In this document: piece by piece, positions 30,851-40,283 of the stretch | Layout of the letters: each line of letters starts with the position of its first letter | How positions within the stretch are numbered: position 1 is the first letter of the stretch | DNA from: Luteimonas rhizosphaericola | GTDB taxonomy: Bacteria > Pseudomonadota > Gammaproteobacteria > Xanthomonadales > Xanthomonadaceae | Direction of reading: 5' to 3' | DNA: 64,000 bases | NCBI RefSeq assembly: GCF_029888045.1 | Contig: NZ_JARXRN010000027.1 | Span: forward strand, 51,945-115,944 | Translations under genes and position numbers: made by a program | Notes under the pieces: generated by a model | Told to the model about the DNA's origin: nothing | Seen by the model: only the letters and a program-made list of their open reading frames with translations | Database searches by the model: none

Positions 30851-32719
30851 TCAGTCGGCCCGACCTGACGACTGCGGAGCCTCGTGCCGTGAGGCCGCAA
30901 GCTCGGTTACGGCTGCCGCAAGATCGGGTCTGCCCAGCGCCTCGAGCTCGCCGGCTAGGTGTAGGGGGAACGGATCGATGCGAGCACTTTCCTGGATGGC
31001 TCTGGCAAAGTACGGCAAAGCGCTGTCCGGCTTCCCCAGGTCGTTCATGACGTAGTAGCCGAGCGAGGCATTCTCGAACGGGCTGAATGCCGCGCGTTCG
31101 GCGATGCTCGCGATCGTCGCGATCATCTCCTGCCTGTCCAGCGTCAAGCCGTTACGCGAGCGGTAGATGAGGATCTGGATCGAGCGGCGGTTGTCCCAGC
31201 TCATCTGGACGGTTTCGATCTGCTGCCGGTAGCGCTGCCAGTCCCGCGCCGTGACGTCGCCGCGCAGGCTCTTGAGTGCGATCAGCAGCGCGAAATTGTT
31301 GAGCGAATAGGGGGCCGAGACGGTTCCGGCTTCGCAGGCTGCGATGGCCTGATCGAGCAGAGGATTGTCGGCCACTGCACCACCGCCGGCACTCAGGCGC
31401 TCGGCGCAAAGCGCCACCCAGGCCCGCGCGGAGCCGGGCGCGGCGGCGGTACTGGCCTCGTGCAGGTGCAGGTTGCTGCGCCAGTCGTGCGCGCGCACCA
31501 GGGTCGCCGATCCCAGGACGGCCAGTAGCGTCACCGTGATCGTTGTGCCGGCGGATGTCGACAGCCGCAGGCGCTGCCACAGCAGCGCGAGCAGGCTGCC
31601 CACTGCCAGCACCATACCGATCAGGGCGAAGTGGTTACGGTGCTCGAACGCCAGCTCCAGCCCGATGACGTTGCTGGTGACCACGTGCGCGCTGAAGAAC
31701 AGCAGCAGCCCCAGCGACAGCAGCGGCTGGCGCGTGCGCAGCCACCATGCCGTCGCCAGCAATGCCAGCACCAGCACGAGCGCCGGGAGCGTGGTCCAGG
31801 GCTGCAGCAGACTGCGCGAAGGCTGGATCCAGTCGTAGTAGAACGGCATGTGGCCCGGCAGCGGCAGCAGGATCTGCCACAGGTACAGACACAGCACGCG
31901 GCCTTGCGTGAGCAGCCGCTCGGGCGTGGAGAAGTCGCGGCCGCCGTAGGCCTCCCAGTGCCAGTGATTCGGGATGATCCAGACGAGATAAAGGACGGCG
32001 CCCGCGAGCACGCCGGCCAGGTAACCCCTGCGCAGCAGCCGGGTCGTCTTCGTGTCGGCCGCCGCGAACCGCAGGACGGTCAGCTCCAGCGCCAGCGCGT
32101 AGGCGGGAAGCAGGACGGAGTCCTCCTTGCAGCTCATGGCGAGCACCCACAGCAGCGCTGTGAGCATCCACCAGGTCCGCGCTGGCTGCGCCTCCACCTG
32201 CGCGCGCCGGGCGCGCATGTATGCGATCAACGCGAACACGAGGAACAGCGTGCCCATGGTCTGCAGCCGCTGAACCGCGTACAGCACCGAAGACACCTGC
32301 AGCGGATGCAGCGCCCAGGCGAGTGCCAGCGCGGGCCCGGCCCAATGGGCCCGCGACGCGGGCACTCCGCCCGCCAGGAGCAGACTGTGAAATAGCCAGG
32401 CCAGGGCCAGTGCGGTGATCGCGTGGATCAGGATGTTGGTGGTCTTAAAGGTCGCCGGGTCTGCGCCCCCGCCGCGCCAGTAGTCCACCGCGAACGTGAC
32501 GGTGGGCAGGGTCCGCATGTTGCCCGAGACCTGCGGTGTGGCGATGGCCTTATACAGGCCCGCGAGCCCCGGCTCGTCGTGCTGGATCGACCGGTTGTTG
32601 ACGATGTTGGGATGGTCGTCAAAGACGAAATCGCCCGGAAGCCCAGGCGTAAACGCAAGTCCGCCGAGCAGAGCGACGACGAGCGCGATCAGCAGGAATC
32701 TGCCGCGGGAAATTGGCAT
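30851..32719 (-). CDS. Multipass GT-C/TPR membrane protein, candidate pilin glycosyltransferase
   Basis: The 622-residue protein has an N-terminal membrane helix followed by FVFDDHPNIVNN, an aspartate pair in the first periplasmic loop as in GT-C enzymes (TMTC/DUF1736 type). About ten further membrane segments run to residue 415. A soluble C-terminal helical domain with weak TPR character follows (about 430-615). It sits 130 bp downstream of pilA2 on the same strand. Multipass glycosyltransferases next to pilin genes, such as TfpW and TfpO in Pseudomonas, modify pilin. I infer a similar role here, but no catalytic motif proves it. A polysaccharide ligase is the main alternative. Confidence 0.7.
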   Translation of the reverse strand: MPISRGRFLLIALVVALLGGLAFTPGLPGDFVFDDHPNIVNNRSIQHDEPGLAGLYKAIATPQVSGNMRTLPTVTFAVDYWRGGGADPATFKTTNILIHAITALALAWLFHSLLLAGGVPASRAHWAGPALALAWALHPLQVSSVLYAVQRLQTMGTLFLVFALIAYMRARRAQVEAQPARTWWMLTALLWVLAMSCKEDSVLLPAYALALELTVLRFAAADTKTTRLLRRGYLAGVLAGAVLYLVWIIPNHWHWEAYGGRDFSTPERLLTQGRVLCLYLWQILLPLPGHMPFYYDWIQPSRSLLQPWTTLPALVLVLALLATAWWLRTRQPLLSLGLLLFFSAHVVTSNVIGLELAFEHRNHFALIGMVLAVGSLLALLWQRLRLSTSAGTTITVTLLAVLGSATLVRAHDWRSNLHLHEASTAAAPGSARAWVALCAERLSAGGGAVADNPLLDQAIAACEAGTVSAPYSLNNFALLIALKSLRGDVTARDWQRYRQQIETVQMSWDNRRSIQILIYRSRNGLTLDRQEMIATIASIAERAAFSPFENASLGYYVMNDLGKPDSALPYFARAIQESARIDPFPLHLAGELEALGRPDLAAAVTELAASRHEAPQSSGRAD

Positions 32720-32802
32720 GCGTGCTTTTTTGTTCGGCGCCTGAATGCCCGATTATGGGCAATTGCAGCATTCCGTGGGGAATCGCGCTGTGCGAGCGTC
32801 CT

Positions 32803-32822
32803 GTGCGCGGTACGCCGCGCAC
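32803..32822 (-). terminator. Hairpin between pilA2 and the GT-C/TPR gene
   Basis: GTGCGCGG-TACG-CCGCGCAC is a perfect 8-bp stem with a 4-nt loop. No T-run follows, so it may attenuate or protect the pilA2 transcript rather than end it. Confidence 0.4.
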
Positions 32823-32849
32823 ATGCGGGCGCGGCCGCGGGGGGGCAAG

Positions 32850-33179
32850 TCAGTTAAGGGAGCAGCTACCGGTACCCATGTCGCACGTAGTGGTCCGGCT
32901 GCCGGGCGCACGTGGTGTGCCGTCGATGGGCGTAGCCAAGTCGCTCGCCGTGTCGATCTCCGCGCAGGCGCCCACGATCGGCGTCGGCGGCGACATGTTC
33001 TGGTGTAGCGCGGCCAGCGAGAAGCTGGCGTAACTCTTGGCCTCGGCCAGGCAGGCATTCTCTGCCGAACGAACCCGATAGGCGTTGTAGGCCGGCAGGG
33101 CAATGGCCGCCAGGATGGCGATGATGGCGACCACGATCATCAGTTCGATCAGGGTGAAGCCTCTGCTATGGCGTTCCAT
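32850..33179 (-). CDS. pilA: Type IV pilin, second copy (PilA2)
   Basis: A type IVa prepilin of 109 residues: leader MERHSRG, cleavage before F8, then [20 protein letters not shown] with the conserved Glu at mature position 5. The mature protein has about 102 residues, far shorter than classical 140-150-residue pilins. Four cysteines (43, 72, 99, 106) match positions in the upstream copy and allow two disulfides. The globular part differs strongly between the copies. A sigma-54-like promoter precedes the gene, and a terminator separates it from pilA1. It may be a minor or alternative major pilin. Confidence 0.93.
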   Translation of the reverse strand: MERHSRGFTLIELMIVVAIIAILAAIALPAYNAYRVRSAENACLAEAKSYASFSLAALHQNMSPPTPIVGACAEIDTASDLATPIDGTPRAPGSRTTTCDMGTGSCSLN

Positions 33180-33220
33180 ATTTGTCGTCCCCTACGACGG
33201 TATATCCGACCCGATCGCAC

Positions 33221-33235
33221 GCAATTGTTGGGCCA
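33221..33235 (-). promoter_or_regulatory. Sigma-54 (-24/-12) promoter-like sequence for pilA2
   Basis: On the minus strand the sequence is TGGCCCAACAATTGC. GG and GC are 10 nt apart, the -12 half TTGC is perfect, and the -24 half has one mismatch to TGGCAC. It lies 42 bp before the pilA2 start codon, leaving a leader of about 30 nt. Confidence 0.6.
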
Positions 33236-33343
33236 CACTGGAACTGAGCCCGCCGCACGGAGCCCCAAATTGTGACGGCGAGCCTGGCTAGCTGACGAAC
33301 GGCACCAGAGCGCGGTAAACGGTGTTACCGACAGAGGCACAGC

Positions 33344-33373
33344 AAAAAGGCCCCTCATACGAGGGGCCTCTTG
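33344..33373 (-). terminator. Rho-independent terminator after pilA1
   Basis: On the minus strand AGGCCCCTC-GTAT-GAGGGGCCT is followed by TTTTT, a perfect 9-bp stem with a T-run, 23 bp past the pilA1 stop. It would let pilA1 be transcribed alone, with pilA2 served by its own promoter. Confidence 0.9.
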
Positions 33374-33395
33374 GAACAGCGCGGTAACCGCTGAA

Positions 33396-33731
33396 TTAGC
33401 GGCTGATCGAGCAGGTGGCCGTGTCGGCATTGCAGCTCGTGTCTTCAACGCCCGGGTCGGCGGGGCTGAAGCTGGCGACCTGCGCGGTCGAGAGCTGACC
33501 AGTGGCCGGGGAATCGCATGCCGAAGGAGTCCACGTCGGGATGGTCATATCCGAGACCGAAGCGGAGAGCCACGAGTTCACGTAAGCCTTCGCTTCCGAC
33601 AGGCATGCATTCTCAGCCGAACGAATGCGGTAGTTGTTGTACGCCGGCAGCGCGATGGCGGCCAGGATGGCGATGATCGCGACGACGATCATCAGCTCGA
33701 TGAGCGTGAAGCCCTTCTGCATCTTCTTCAT
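33396..33731 (-). CDS. pilA: Type IV pilin, first copy (PilA1)
   Basis: A type IVa prepilin of 111 residues with leader MKKMQKG, cleaved before F8 by PilD, and the standard N-terminal helix [20 protein letters not shown] (Glu at mature position 5). The mature protein is about 104 residues. Cysteines at 43, 72, 100 and 107 suggest two disulfides, unlike the single C-terminal loop of most pilins. It is the more likely major pilin because it has its own strong terminator, a good -24/-12 promoter, and upstream repeats that could bind PilR. The N-terminal 50 residues are nearly identical to pilA2 and the rest is not. Confidence 0.95.
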   Translation of the reverse strand: MKKMQKGFTLIELMIVVAIIAILAAIALPAYNNYRIRSAENACLSEAKAYVNSWLSASVSDMTIPTWTPSACDSPATGQLSTAQVASFSPADPGVEDTSCNADTATCSISR

Positions 33732-33844
33732 GGTGTATCCCCTAGAGGTTGAATAACAAGTCGACTTTCACGTGCCCCATCGTTCCGGCTGTTGCCGTGT
33801 CCTGTGGGCAGCCGTGCAACAGCGCACGTGCGGAGGGATTTGAC

Positions 33845-33859
33845 GCAGGATGCGTGCCA
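33845..33859 (-). promoter_or_regulatory. Sigma-54 (-24/-12) promoter-like sequence for pilA1
   Basis: On the minus strand the sequence is TGGCACGCATCCTGC. The -24 half is perfect, the -12 half is CTGC (one mismatch to TTGC), and GG-GC spacing is 10 nt. Transcription would start near 33834, giving a leader of about 100 nt before pilA1. Confidence 0.7.
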
Positions 33860-33959
33860 AGCCGGCAACCCGGCGGCAGGGAATTCCAATATTAGGTTCC
33901 GGTCACGGTTTCCGTTTTGTTCAGTCTGGTTCTGCGACCGGGTTCACCCGACGAGGAAC

Positions 33960-33984
33960 GTCACAAAGTGACGTGAAGTGACGT
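33960..33984 (-). promoter_or_regulatory. Tandem repeats upstream of the pilA1 promoter, possible PilR site
   Basis: AAGTGACGT occurs twice, exactly 10 bp apart (33966 and 33976), next to the inverted repeat GTCAC-AAA-GTGAC. The block lies roughly 100-140 bp upstream of the predicted -24/-12 element, the usual distance for an activator of sigma-54 promoters. Binding by PilR is inferred. Confidence 0.45.
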
Positions 33985-34189
33985 AATGCGCAGGGTGCCC
34001 CTCCCGCATCGCGAAAAGGGTGATACCCGTCGCGGCGGCGGTGCGCAGCCCGGCATGCGCGCGACGGGGTGCCGGCGGCGCACGCGGTGACCAAGTGCCA
34101 TGGAATCGTCGCGAACGGTGGCGATGCGCAGCGGCGCGAGCGTCAGGTTGGTCCAAAGGCCGGCGCGGCTGCCGATCGCCGCCGCGGCC

Positions 34190-35611
34190 TCAGTCGATCC
34201 CGAGCTTCTTCAGCTTGTACCGCAGCGCACGGAAGGTGATGCCCAGCGCCGCCGCGGTCTTGGTCTTGTTGTAGCGGTTCTCCTGCAGCGCCTGCTGGAT
34301 GGCGGTGCGCTCGATCTCCTCGATGTACGAGGGCAGGGCGCTGCTGGCGGTGTCGAAGGGGCTGAGGTTGCGCGGGTCCGCGCCCGGCCCAGGTGCGCCG
34401 GGCGAAGGCGCATGCGTGGCCGGGGCGGACGACGGCAGGCCCGGGCGCGCGGACGGCGCGCCGACGGCGGCGGGCAGTTGGAGGTCGTCCGCGTGGATGG
34501 TGTTGCCGTCGGCGAGCGCCAGCGCCCTCTCGAGGATGTTCTCCAGCTCGCGCACGTTGCCGGGGAAGCGATAGGCCTCCAGCGCGGCGACGGCGTCGCT
34601 GGCCAGCGTGGGCGGCTGGCGCTTCATCGCGCGCGCCAGGCGGTCGAGGATCGCTTCGGACAGCAGCGGCAGGTCGCCGGCGCGTTCGCGCAGCGAGGGC
34701 ACGTGCAGGCCGATGACGTTGATGCGGTAGAACAGGTCGTGGCGGAAGGTGCCGTCGGCCACCAGCTGGGCGAGGTCCTTGTGGGTGGCCGAGAGGATGC
34801 GCACGTCCACCTGCACCTCGTTCTGCGATCCCACCGCGCGCACGCTCTTTTCCTGGATCGCGCGCAGCAGCTTGACCTGCATCGGCAGCGGCAGCTCGGC
34901 CACTTCGTCGAGGAACAGGGTGCCGCCGTCGGCAGCCTGGAACAGGCCGGCCTTGTCGCTGGTGGCGCCGGTGAAGCTGCCCTTCTTGTGGCCGAAGAAT
35001 TCGCTCTCCATCAGCTCGGAGGGAATCGCGCCGCAGTTGACCGGGATGAACGGCCCGCCCGCGCGCGAGCCCTGGGCGTGGATGGTGCGCGCCACCAGCT
35101 CCTTGCCGGTGCCCGATTCGCCGCTGATGTGGACCGGCGCCTGGCTGCGCCCGACCTTGCCGATGGTCTGGCGCAGGCTGACCATCGCCGGCGAGGCGCC
35201 GAGCAGGCGGCCGGCTTCCTCGGGCTGGGCCAGGCGGCGGGTGTTGAGGTCCAGCGCCTGGCGCACCAGGCCGCGCAGCACGTTGATGTCGACCGGCTTG
35301 CTGACGAAGTCGAAGGCGCCGGCCTTCAGCGCCTCCACCGCGGCCTCGACGTTGCCGTAGGCGGTGATCACGGCCACCGGTGTCGTCGGGAAGCGGGTGG
35401 AGATCTCGCTCACCAGTTCCAGGCCGGAGCCGTCGGGCAGGCGCATGTCGGTCAGGCACAGGTCGTAGGAGACGGTGCCGAGCATCTGCCGGGCGGCGTG
35501 CAGGTTGGGGGCGGTATCGGTCCGCAGGCCCATTCGCCCCAGGGTCAGCACCAGCAGTTCGCGGATGTCGTGCTCGTCATCGACGATCAGGGCGCTGCGG
35601 GCTTCGTTCAT
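34190..35611 (-). CDS. pilR: Sigma-54 response regulator PilR
   Basis: PilR activates sigma-54-dependent pilin transcription when phosphorylated by PilS. The 473-residue protein has a receiver domain (phospho-acceptor D55 in LCLTDMRLPDG), an AAA+ domain with Walker A GESGTGKE (164-171) and the sigma-54 contact loop GSFTGA (211-216, a common variant of GAFTGA), a Pro/Ala-rich linker, and a Fis-type helix-turn-helix (NKTKTAAALGITFRALRYKL). I chose ATG 35611 where the receiver begins; a 59-codon upstream extension is low complexity. It is 249 bp downstream of pilS. Confidence 0.95.
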   Translation of the reverse strand: MNEARSALIVDDEHDIRELLVLTLGRMGLRTDTAPNLHAARQMLGTVSYDLCLTDMRLPDGSGLELVSEISTRFPTTPVAVITAYGNVEAAVEALKAGAFDFVSKPVDINVLRGLVRQALDLNTRRLAQPEEAGRLLGASPAMVSLRQTIGKVGRSQAPVHISGESGTGKELVARTIHAQGSRAGGPFIPVNCGAIPSELMESEFFGHKKGSFTGATSDKAGLFQAADGGTLFLDEVAELPLPMQVKLLRAIQEKSVRAVGSQNEVQVDVRILSATHKDLAQLVADGTFRHDLFYRINVIGLHVPSLRERAGDLPLLSEAILDRLARAMKRQPPTLASDAVAALEAYRFPGNVRELENILERALALADGNTIHADDLQLPAAVGAPSARPGLPSSAPATHAPSPGAPGPGADPRNLSPFDTASSALPSYIEEIERTAIQQALQENRYNKTKTAAALGITFRALRYKLKKLGID

Positions 35612-35860
35612 TGGAAAGGGGGCGACGGTCGCAAGGTGACCAATATTGACAGTTTTTGACGTGGGTGACGAGGGTGGGGGTGCGGGGCGTTGGCCGGTGC
35701 CGATGACGGTAACGGCAGCGGGGTGTGGGGCTGGAGGTTGGCCCGCGTGAGGTCGGGTGACGGTGCGAGCGTTTCGCGCCTTCGGCACCTGCTCCCGTAC
35801 ACGGGAGAAGGAACAGCAGGGCGGTCCCCATCCGCGCTTGGCGCATGGTCCCTTGGGAAG

Positions 35861-37498
35861 TCAGCGCTGCAGGAGAGCGTGCTGCGGCGGGAGGGTGAGG
35901 CGGAAGCAGGCGCCGCCGCCCGGGACGGCGACGTATTCGAGGTCGGCTTCGTTGGCGCGGGCCAGTTCGTGGGCGATGTACAGGCCCAGGCCGGTGCCGT
36001 GCTCGGAGGTGGTGAAGAACGGGCGGAACAGCTGCGCCGCCACCGCATCCGGAATGCCCGGGCCGCGGTCGAGCACGCTGATGCGCGGCACGCGGTCTTC
36101 TTCTTCCAGGTGCAGCGAGATGCGCGGGGTTTCGCCGGGCAGGTGGCCGTAGCGCACGGCGTTGTTCACCAGCGCGGTGACGATCTGCTGCAGGTGGCGC
36201 GGGTCGAACATCACCGGCAGCTGCACGCATTCGCCGGTCTGGCGCAGCTGCGCGTTGTCCTCCGGCACGATCAGCCGGTAGTCCTCGATGAAGTGCCGGG
36301 CGAAGGTGACCAGGTCGATGCGTTCGGGCTTGGCGCGCTCGCGCCGGGCCAGACCCAGCACGCTCTCGACGATGCCATTGGTGCGCAGGCACTGCTGGTG
36401 GATGATCTGCAGCAGGCGCCGGTCGCTGGTGTTGAGGTCGTGCGATTCCTCCAGCAGCTGGGTGGCGTAGCTGATCGCCGCCAGCGGGTTGCGGATCTCG
36501 TGCGCCAGGCTGGCCGAGAACCGGCCCATCGCCGCCAGGGTGAGCGATTCGGCGCGGCGCGAGAGCATCGAGGTGTCGTCGAGGAATACCAGAGTCGCAT
36601 CGCTGGTGGCCAGCAGGCGCGCGAACCGGGGCAGCACCTCGGCCCCGTCGGGGCCGCAGGCCATCGGCGTGTCGACCTGCTGGCCGTCCTGCAGCCACTG
36701 CGCCAGGCGCATCGCCAGCTCGGGCGCGGCCTGCGCCACCGGCCGGCCGTGCATGCCGTGGTCGTGCTCGTCGTCGTCGCGCAGCAGCAGCTGCGCGGCC
36801 TCGTTGGCCATGCGGATGCGGCCGCCGCCGTCCACCAGCACCACGCCGGTGCGCATGCGCCGGATCACCAGCTCGTTGATCTCCGCCAGGTTCGCCGCCT
36901 CGGCGCCGCGCTGGTCGGCCAGGCGCTGGGCCGCGCGCATCTGCCGCCCGAGGTGGTGCATCAGCGCGGCCACCGCGAAGTAGGCCACGGCGAACATCAG
37001 CACCTCGGCCAGCGGGCGCTCGGCCAGGCCTTCCATCCGGTCCCACAGGTGCTCGGCCACGATCGCCGCGGTGGCGCCGCCGGCGAAGGCCAGGCTCCAC
37101 GGCAGCGACAGGAACAGGGAGCCGGCGGCCAGGTTGAACACGAACATCAGCGCGATCCCGGGCCCCGCGCCCGGCATCGCGTGGGTGGCCAGGAACACCA
37201 CCGCCAGGTCCACGCCCAGCCCCACCACCACGTGCGGGAAGAAGCCGCCGCGCAGCCGTCCGCCGGCCTGCATCAGGTGCCGGGCATGGGCCACCAGCAC
37301 CAGCGACAGCACCACGAACGTGGTCGAGACCGTCTGCGCCAGCTGCGGCAGGTGCATCTCGCCGATCAGCGCGCCGGCCGGGCTGAACACGATCAGTGCC
37401 AGCAGGGCCGATTCGAGCAGGCGGTAGAGCGCGAACAGGTACAGTTCGCGGCGGAGCGCCTGGGTCTGGTCGGGGTGGGCTGCGGCGGATGCGGCCAA
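35861..37498 (-). CDS. pilS: Sensor histidine kinase PilS
   Basis: PilS senses pilin level in the inner membrane and controls PilR. The protein has six membrane helices in about residues 20-180, a PAS-like domain (205-310), the dimerisation histidine in SLAHEIRNPLAAI (near H333), and an ATP-binding domain with VNNAVRYG, DRGPGIPD and GTGLGLYIAHELA. The start is uncertain: no ATG or GTG lies in frame before the first helix, so I propose TTG 37498, giving 545 residues, a normal PilS length. The frame stays open upstream only as an antisense overlap with sucC. Confidence 0.92.
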   Translation of the reverse strand: MAASAAAHPDQTQALRRELYLFALYRLLESALLALIVFSPAGALIGEMHLPQLAQTVSTTFVVLSLVLVAHARHLMQAGGRLRGGFFPHVVVGLGVDLAVVFLATHAMPGAGPGIALMFVFNLAAGSLFLSLPWSLAFAGGATAAIVAEHLWDRMEGLAERPLAEVLMFAVAYFAVAALMHHLGRQMRAAQRLADQRGAEAANLAEINELVIRRMRTGVVLVDGGGRIRMANEAAQLLLRDDDEHDHGMHGRPVAQAAPELAMRLAQWLQDGQQVDTPMACGPDGAEVLPRFARLLATSDATLVFLDDTSMLSRRAESLTLAAMGRFSASLAHEIRNPLAAISYATQLLEESHDLNTSDRRLLQIIHQQCLRTNGIVESVLGLARRERAKPERIDLVTFARHFIEDYRLIVPEDNAQLRQTGECVQLPVMFDPRHLQQIVTALVNNAVRYGHLPGETPRISLHLEEEDRVPRISVLDRGPGIPDAVAAQLFRPFFTTSEHGTGLGLYIAHELARANEADLEYVAVPGGGACFRLTLPPQHALLQR

Positions 37499-37672
37499 GG
37501 GGTTCGGCGCCAGGGAACAGGGCCCGGAGTATAGGCATGGAGCGGCGGCGGGGCGGGGCCTGGCGCCCGGCTTTGCCCGCGGGCGGCGCATCGGCGAGAA
37601 TATGCGGCCGCGTGCCGCCAGCTGGCCTCCGGGTCCGGGCCGCGACGCGATCCTCCCCAGCACGGACCCCAC

Positions 37673-38842
<1,170 letters not shown>

Positions 38843-38859
38843 CACGCATCCACGTCCTT

Positions 38860-38990
38860 CCCCTGCGTCGCGGGGCATTGCGCCCTTCACGGGTGGAAGG
38901 TGCCCGAAGGGCGGATGGGGGCAACGATGCAACGCGCCTCCATCCCGACCCTTCCCCCGCAGGCGGGGAAGGGCTTCCAACAGGAATCCA
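38860..38990 (+). repeat. Pair of palindromic repeats between sucC and sucD
   Basis: The spacer contains a copy with GGAAGGTGCCCGAAGGGCGG at 38895 and a second palindrome CCCTTCCCCCGC-A-GGCGGGGAAGGG at about 38948-38975. Within an operon such structures may affect mRNA stability. The first core is nearly identical over 27 bp to the copy inside the ABC-F gene at 61819. Confidence 0.8.
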
Positions 38991-39003
38991 GGAAAAACAT
39001 CCA

Positions 39004-39879
39004 ATGTCCGTTTTGGTCAACAAGAACACCAAGGTGATCGTGCAGGGCTTCACCGGCCAGCAGGGCACCTTCCATGCCGAGCAGATGCTCGACTACGGCA
39101 CCAAGGTCGTCGGCGGCGTGACCCCCGGCAAGGGCGGCACCGAACACCTCGGCCTGCCGGTCTTCAACACGGTGCGCGACGCGGTCACCGAGACCGGCGC
39201 CGACGCGTCGGTGATCTACGTGCCGCCGCCGTTCGCGGCCGACGCGATCCTCGAAGCGGCCGACGCCGGCATCCGGGTGATCGTGTGCATCACCGAGGGC
39301 ATCCCGGTGCTGGACATGCTGCGGGTGAAGAACGCGCTCAAGGGCTACGACGATGTGGTGCTGATCGGCCCCAACTGCCCCGGCGTGATCACCCCCGGCG
39401 AGTGCAAGATCGGCATCATGCCCGGCCACATCCACAAGCCCGGCAAGGTGGGCATCGTCTCGCGCTCGGGCACGCTGACCTATGAAGCGGTCAAGCAGAC
39501 TACGGACGCGGGCCTGGGCCAGTCGACCTGCATCGGCATCGGCGGCGACCCGATCAACGGCACCAACTTCATCGACGCGCTGAAGCTGTTCCAGGACGAT
39601 CCGCAGACCGAGGGCATCATCCTGGTCGGCGAGATCGGCGGCAGCGCCGAGGAGGAAGCGGCCGAGTTCATCGCCGAGTACGTGACCAAGCCGGTGGTCG
39701 GCTTTATCGCCGGCGCCTCCGCGCCCAAGGGCAAGCGCATGGGCCATGCCGGCGCGATCGCCTCGGGCGGATCGGGCACGGCCGAGGGCAAGTTCGCCGC
39801 GCTGGAGAAGGCGGGCGTGACCACGGTGAAGTCGCCGGGCGACCTGGGCGCCGCGATCGCGAAGCGGCTCAACGGCTGA
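39004..39879 (+). CDS. sucD: Succinyl-CoA synthetase alpha subunit
   Basis: SucD carries the CoA-binding domain and the phosphohistidine. The 291-residue protein has the Rossmann CoA site ([16 protein letters not shown]), [20 protein letters not shown], and the active-site histidine H248 in [10 protein letters not shown] with [13 protein letters not shown] chose ATG 39004 because the family N-terminus begins there; a longer in-frame ORF through sucC is spurious. A terminator lies 23 bp past the stop. Confidence 0.98.
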   Translation: MSVLVNKNTKVIVQGFTGQQGTFHAEQMLDYGTKVVGGVTPGKGGTEHLGLPVFNTVRDAVTETGADASVIYVPPPFAADAILEAADAGIRVIVCITEGIPVLDMLRVKNALKGYDDVVLIGPNCPGVITPGECKIGIMPGHIHKPGKVGIVSRSGTLTYEAVKQTTDAGLGQSTCIGIGGDPINGTNFIDALKLFQDDPQTEGIILVGEIGGSAEEEAAEFIAEYVTKPVVGFIAGASAPKGKRMGHAGAIASGGSGTAEGKFAALEKAGVTTVKSPGDLGAAIAKRLNG

Positions 39880-39902
39880 TCGCAGGCCTCATCGTGTCGA
39901 GC

Positions 39903-39930
39903 AAAGGCCGCCTCCGGGCGGCCTTTTCTT
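39903..39930 (+). terminator. Rho-independent terminator of the sucCD operon
   Basis: AAAGGCCGCC-TCCG-GGCGGCCTTTTCTT is a strong stem with a T-rich tail just after sucD. Confidence 0.92.
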
Positions 39931-39979
39931 CTGCCTGCGGACAGCGCCGCGCGCGGATCGGCCAGCGCCGCAATCCCGA

Positions 39980-40020
39980 TTGACACCGACGGCTGCGGTG
40001 CGCATGCTGGATGCGCATCC
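39980..40020 (+). promoter_or_regulatory. ccdAB promoter and palindromic operator candidate
   Basis: A perfect TTGACA (39980-39985) lies 17 bp before a weak -10 (CATGCT). Overlapping the expected start is the perfect 12-bp palindrome GGATGCGCATCC (40009-40020). CcdA antitoxins with a ribbon-helix-helix fold repress their own promoter at such sites, so this is a plausible operator. Confidence 0.5.
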
Positions 40021-40034
40021 GACGGAGGTATCCC

Positions 40035-40283
40035 ATGCGCATCCGCGAAGACTATGCCGGCTACGGCAAGCGCGCCACCAACGTCAGTATCAACCAGGGC
40101 CTGCTCGACGCGGCCAAGGCGCTCGACATCAACCTGTCGGCCACGCTCGAGCGCGCGCTGGAGCAGGAAGTGCGCGCCCGCAGGCGGCAGCGCTGGCTGG
40201 AGGAGAACCGCGAGGCCATCGAGGGCTACAACGCCTGGGTGGCCGAGCACGGCGTGTTCAGCCCGATGTTCCGCAAGCGCTGA
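40035..40283 (+). CDS. ccdA: CcdA-type antitoxin
   Basis: An 82-residue antitoxin of a type II toxin-antitoxin pair. The N-terminal part (RATNVSINQGLLDAAKALDI) is the DNA-binding ribbon-helix-helix, and the C-terminal part (REAIEGYNAWVAEHGVFS) is the segment that wraps and neutralises CcdB. The ATG at 40035 has a strong ribosome-binding site (GGAGG at 40024-40028); the in-frame ATG at 40011 lacks one and overlaps the predicted operator. The stop overlaps the ccdB start by one base, the usual coupling. Confidence 0.92.
   Translation: MRIREDYAGYGKRATNVSINQGLLDAAKALDINLSATLERALEQEVRARRRQRWLEENREAIEGYNAWVAEHGVFSPMFRKR

Larger units (their letters stand above)
33732..34189. other. pilR-pilA1 intergenic regulatory region
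   Basis: This 458-bp region holds no gene. It contains the sigma-54-like promoter of pilA1, tandem repeats that may bind PilR, and GC-rich DNA downstream of pilR. Confidence 0.6.
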
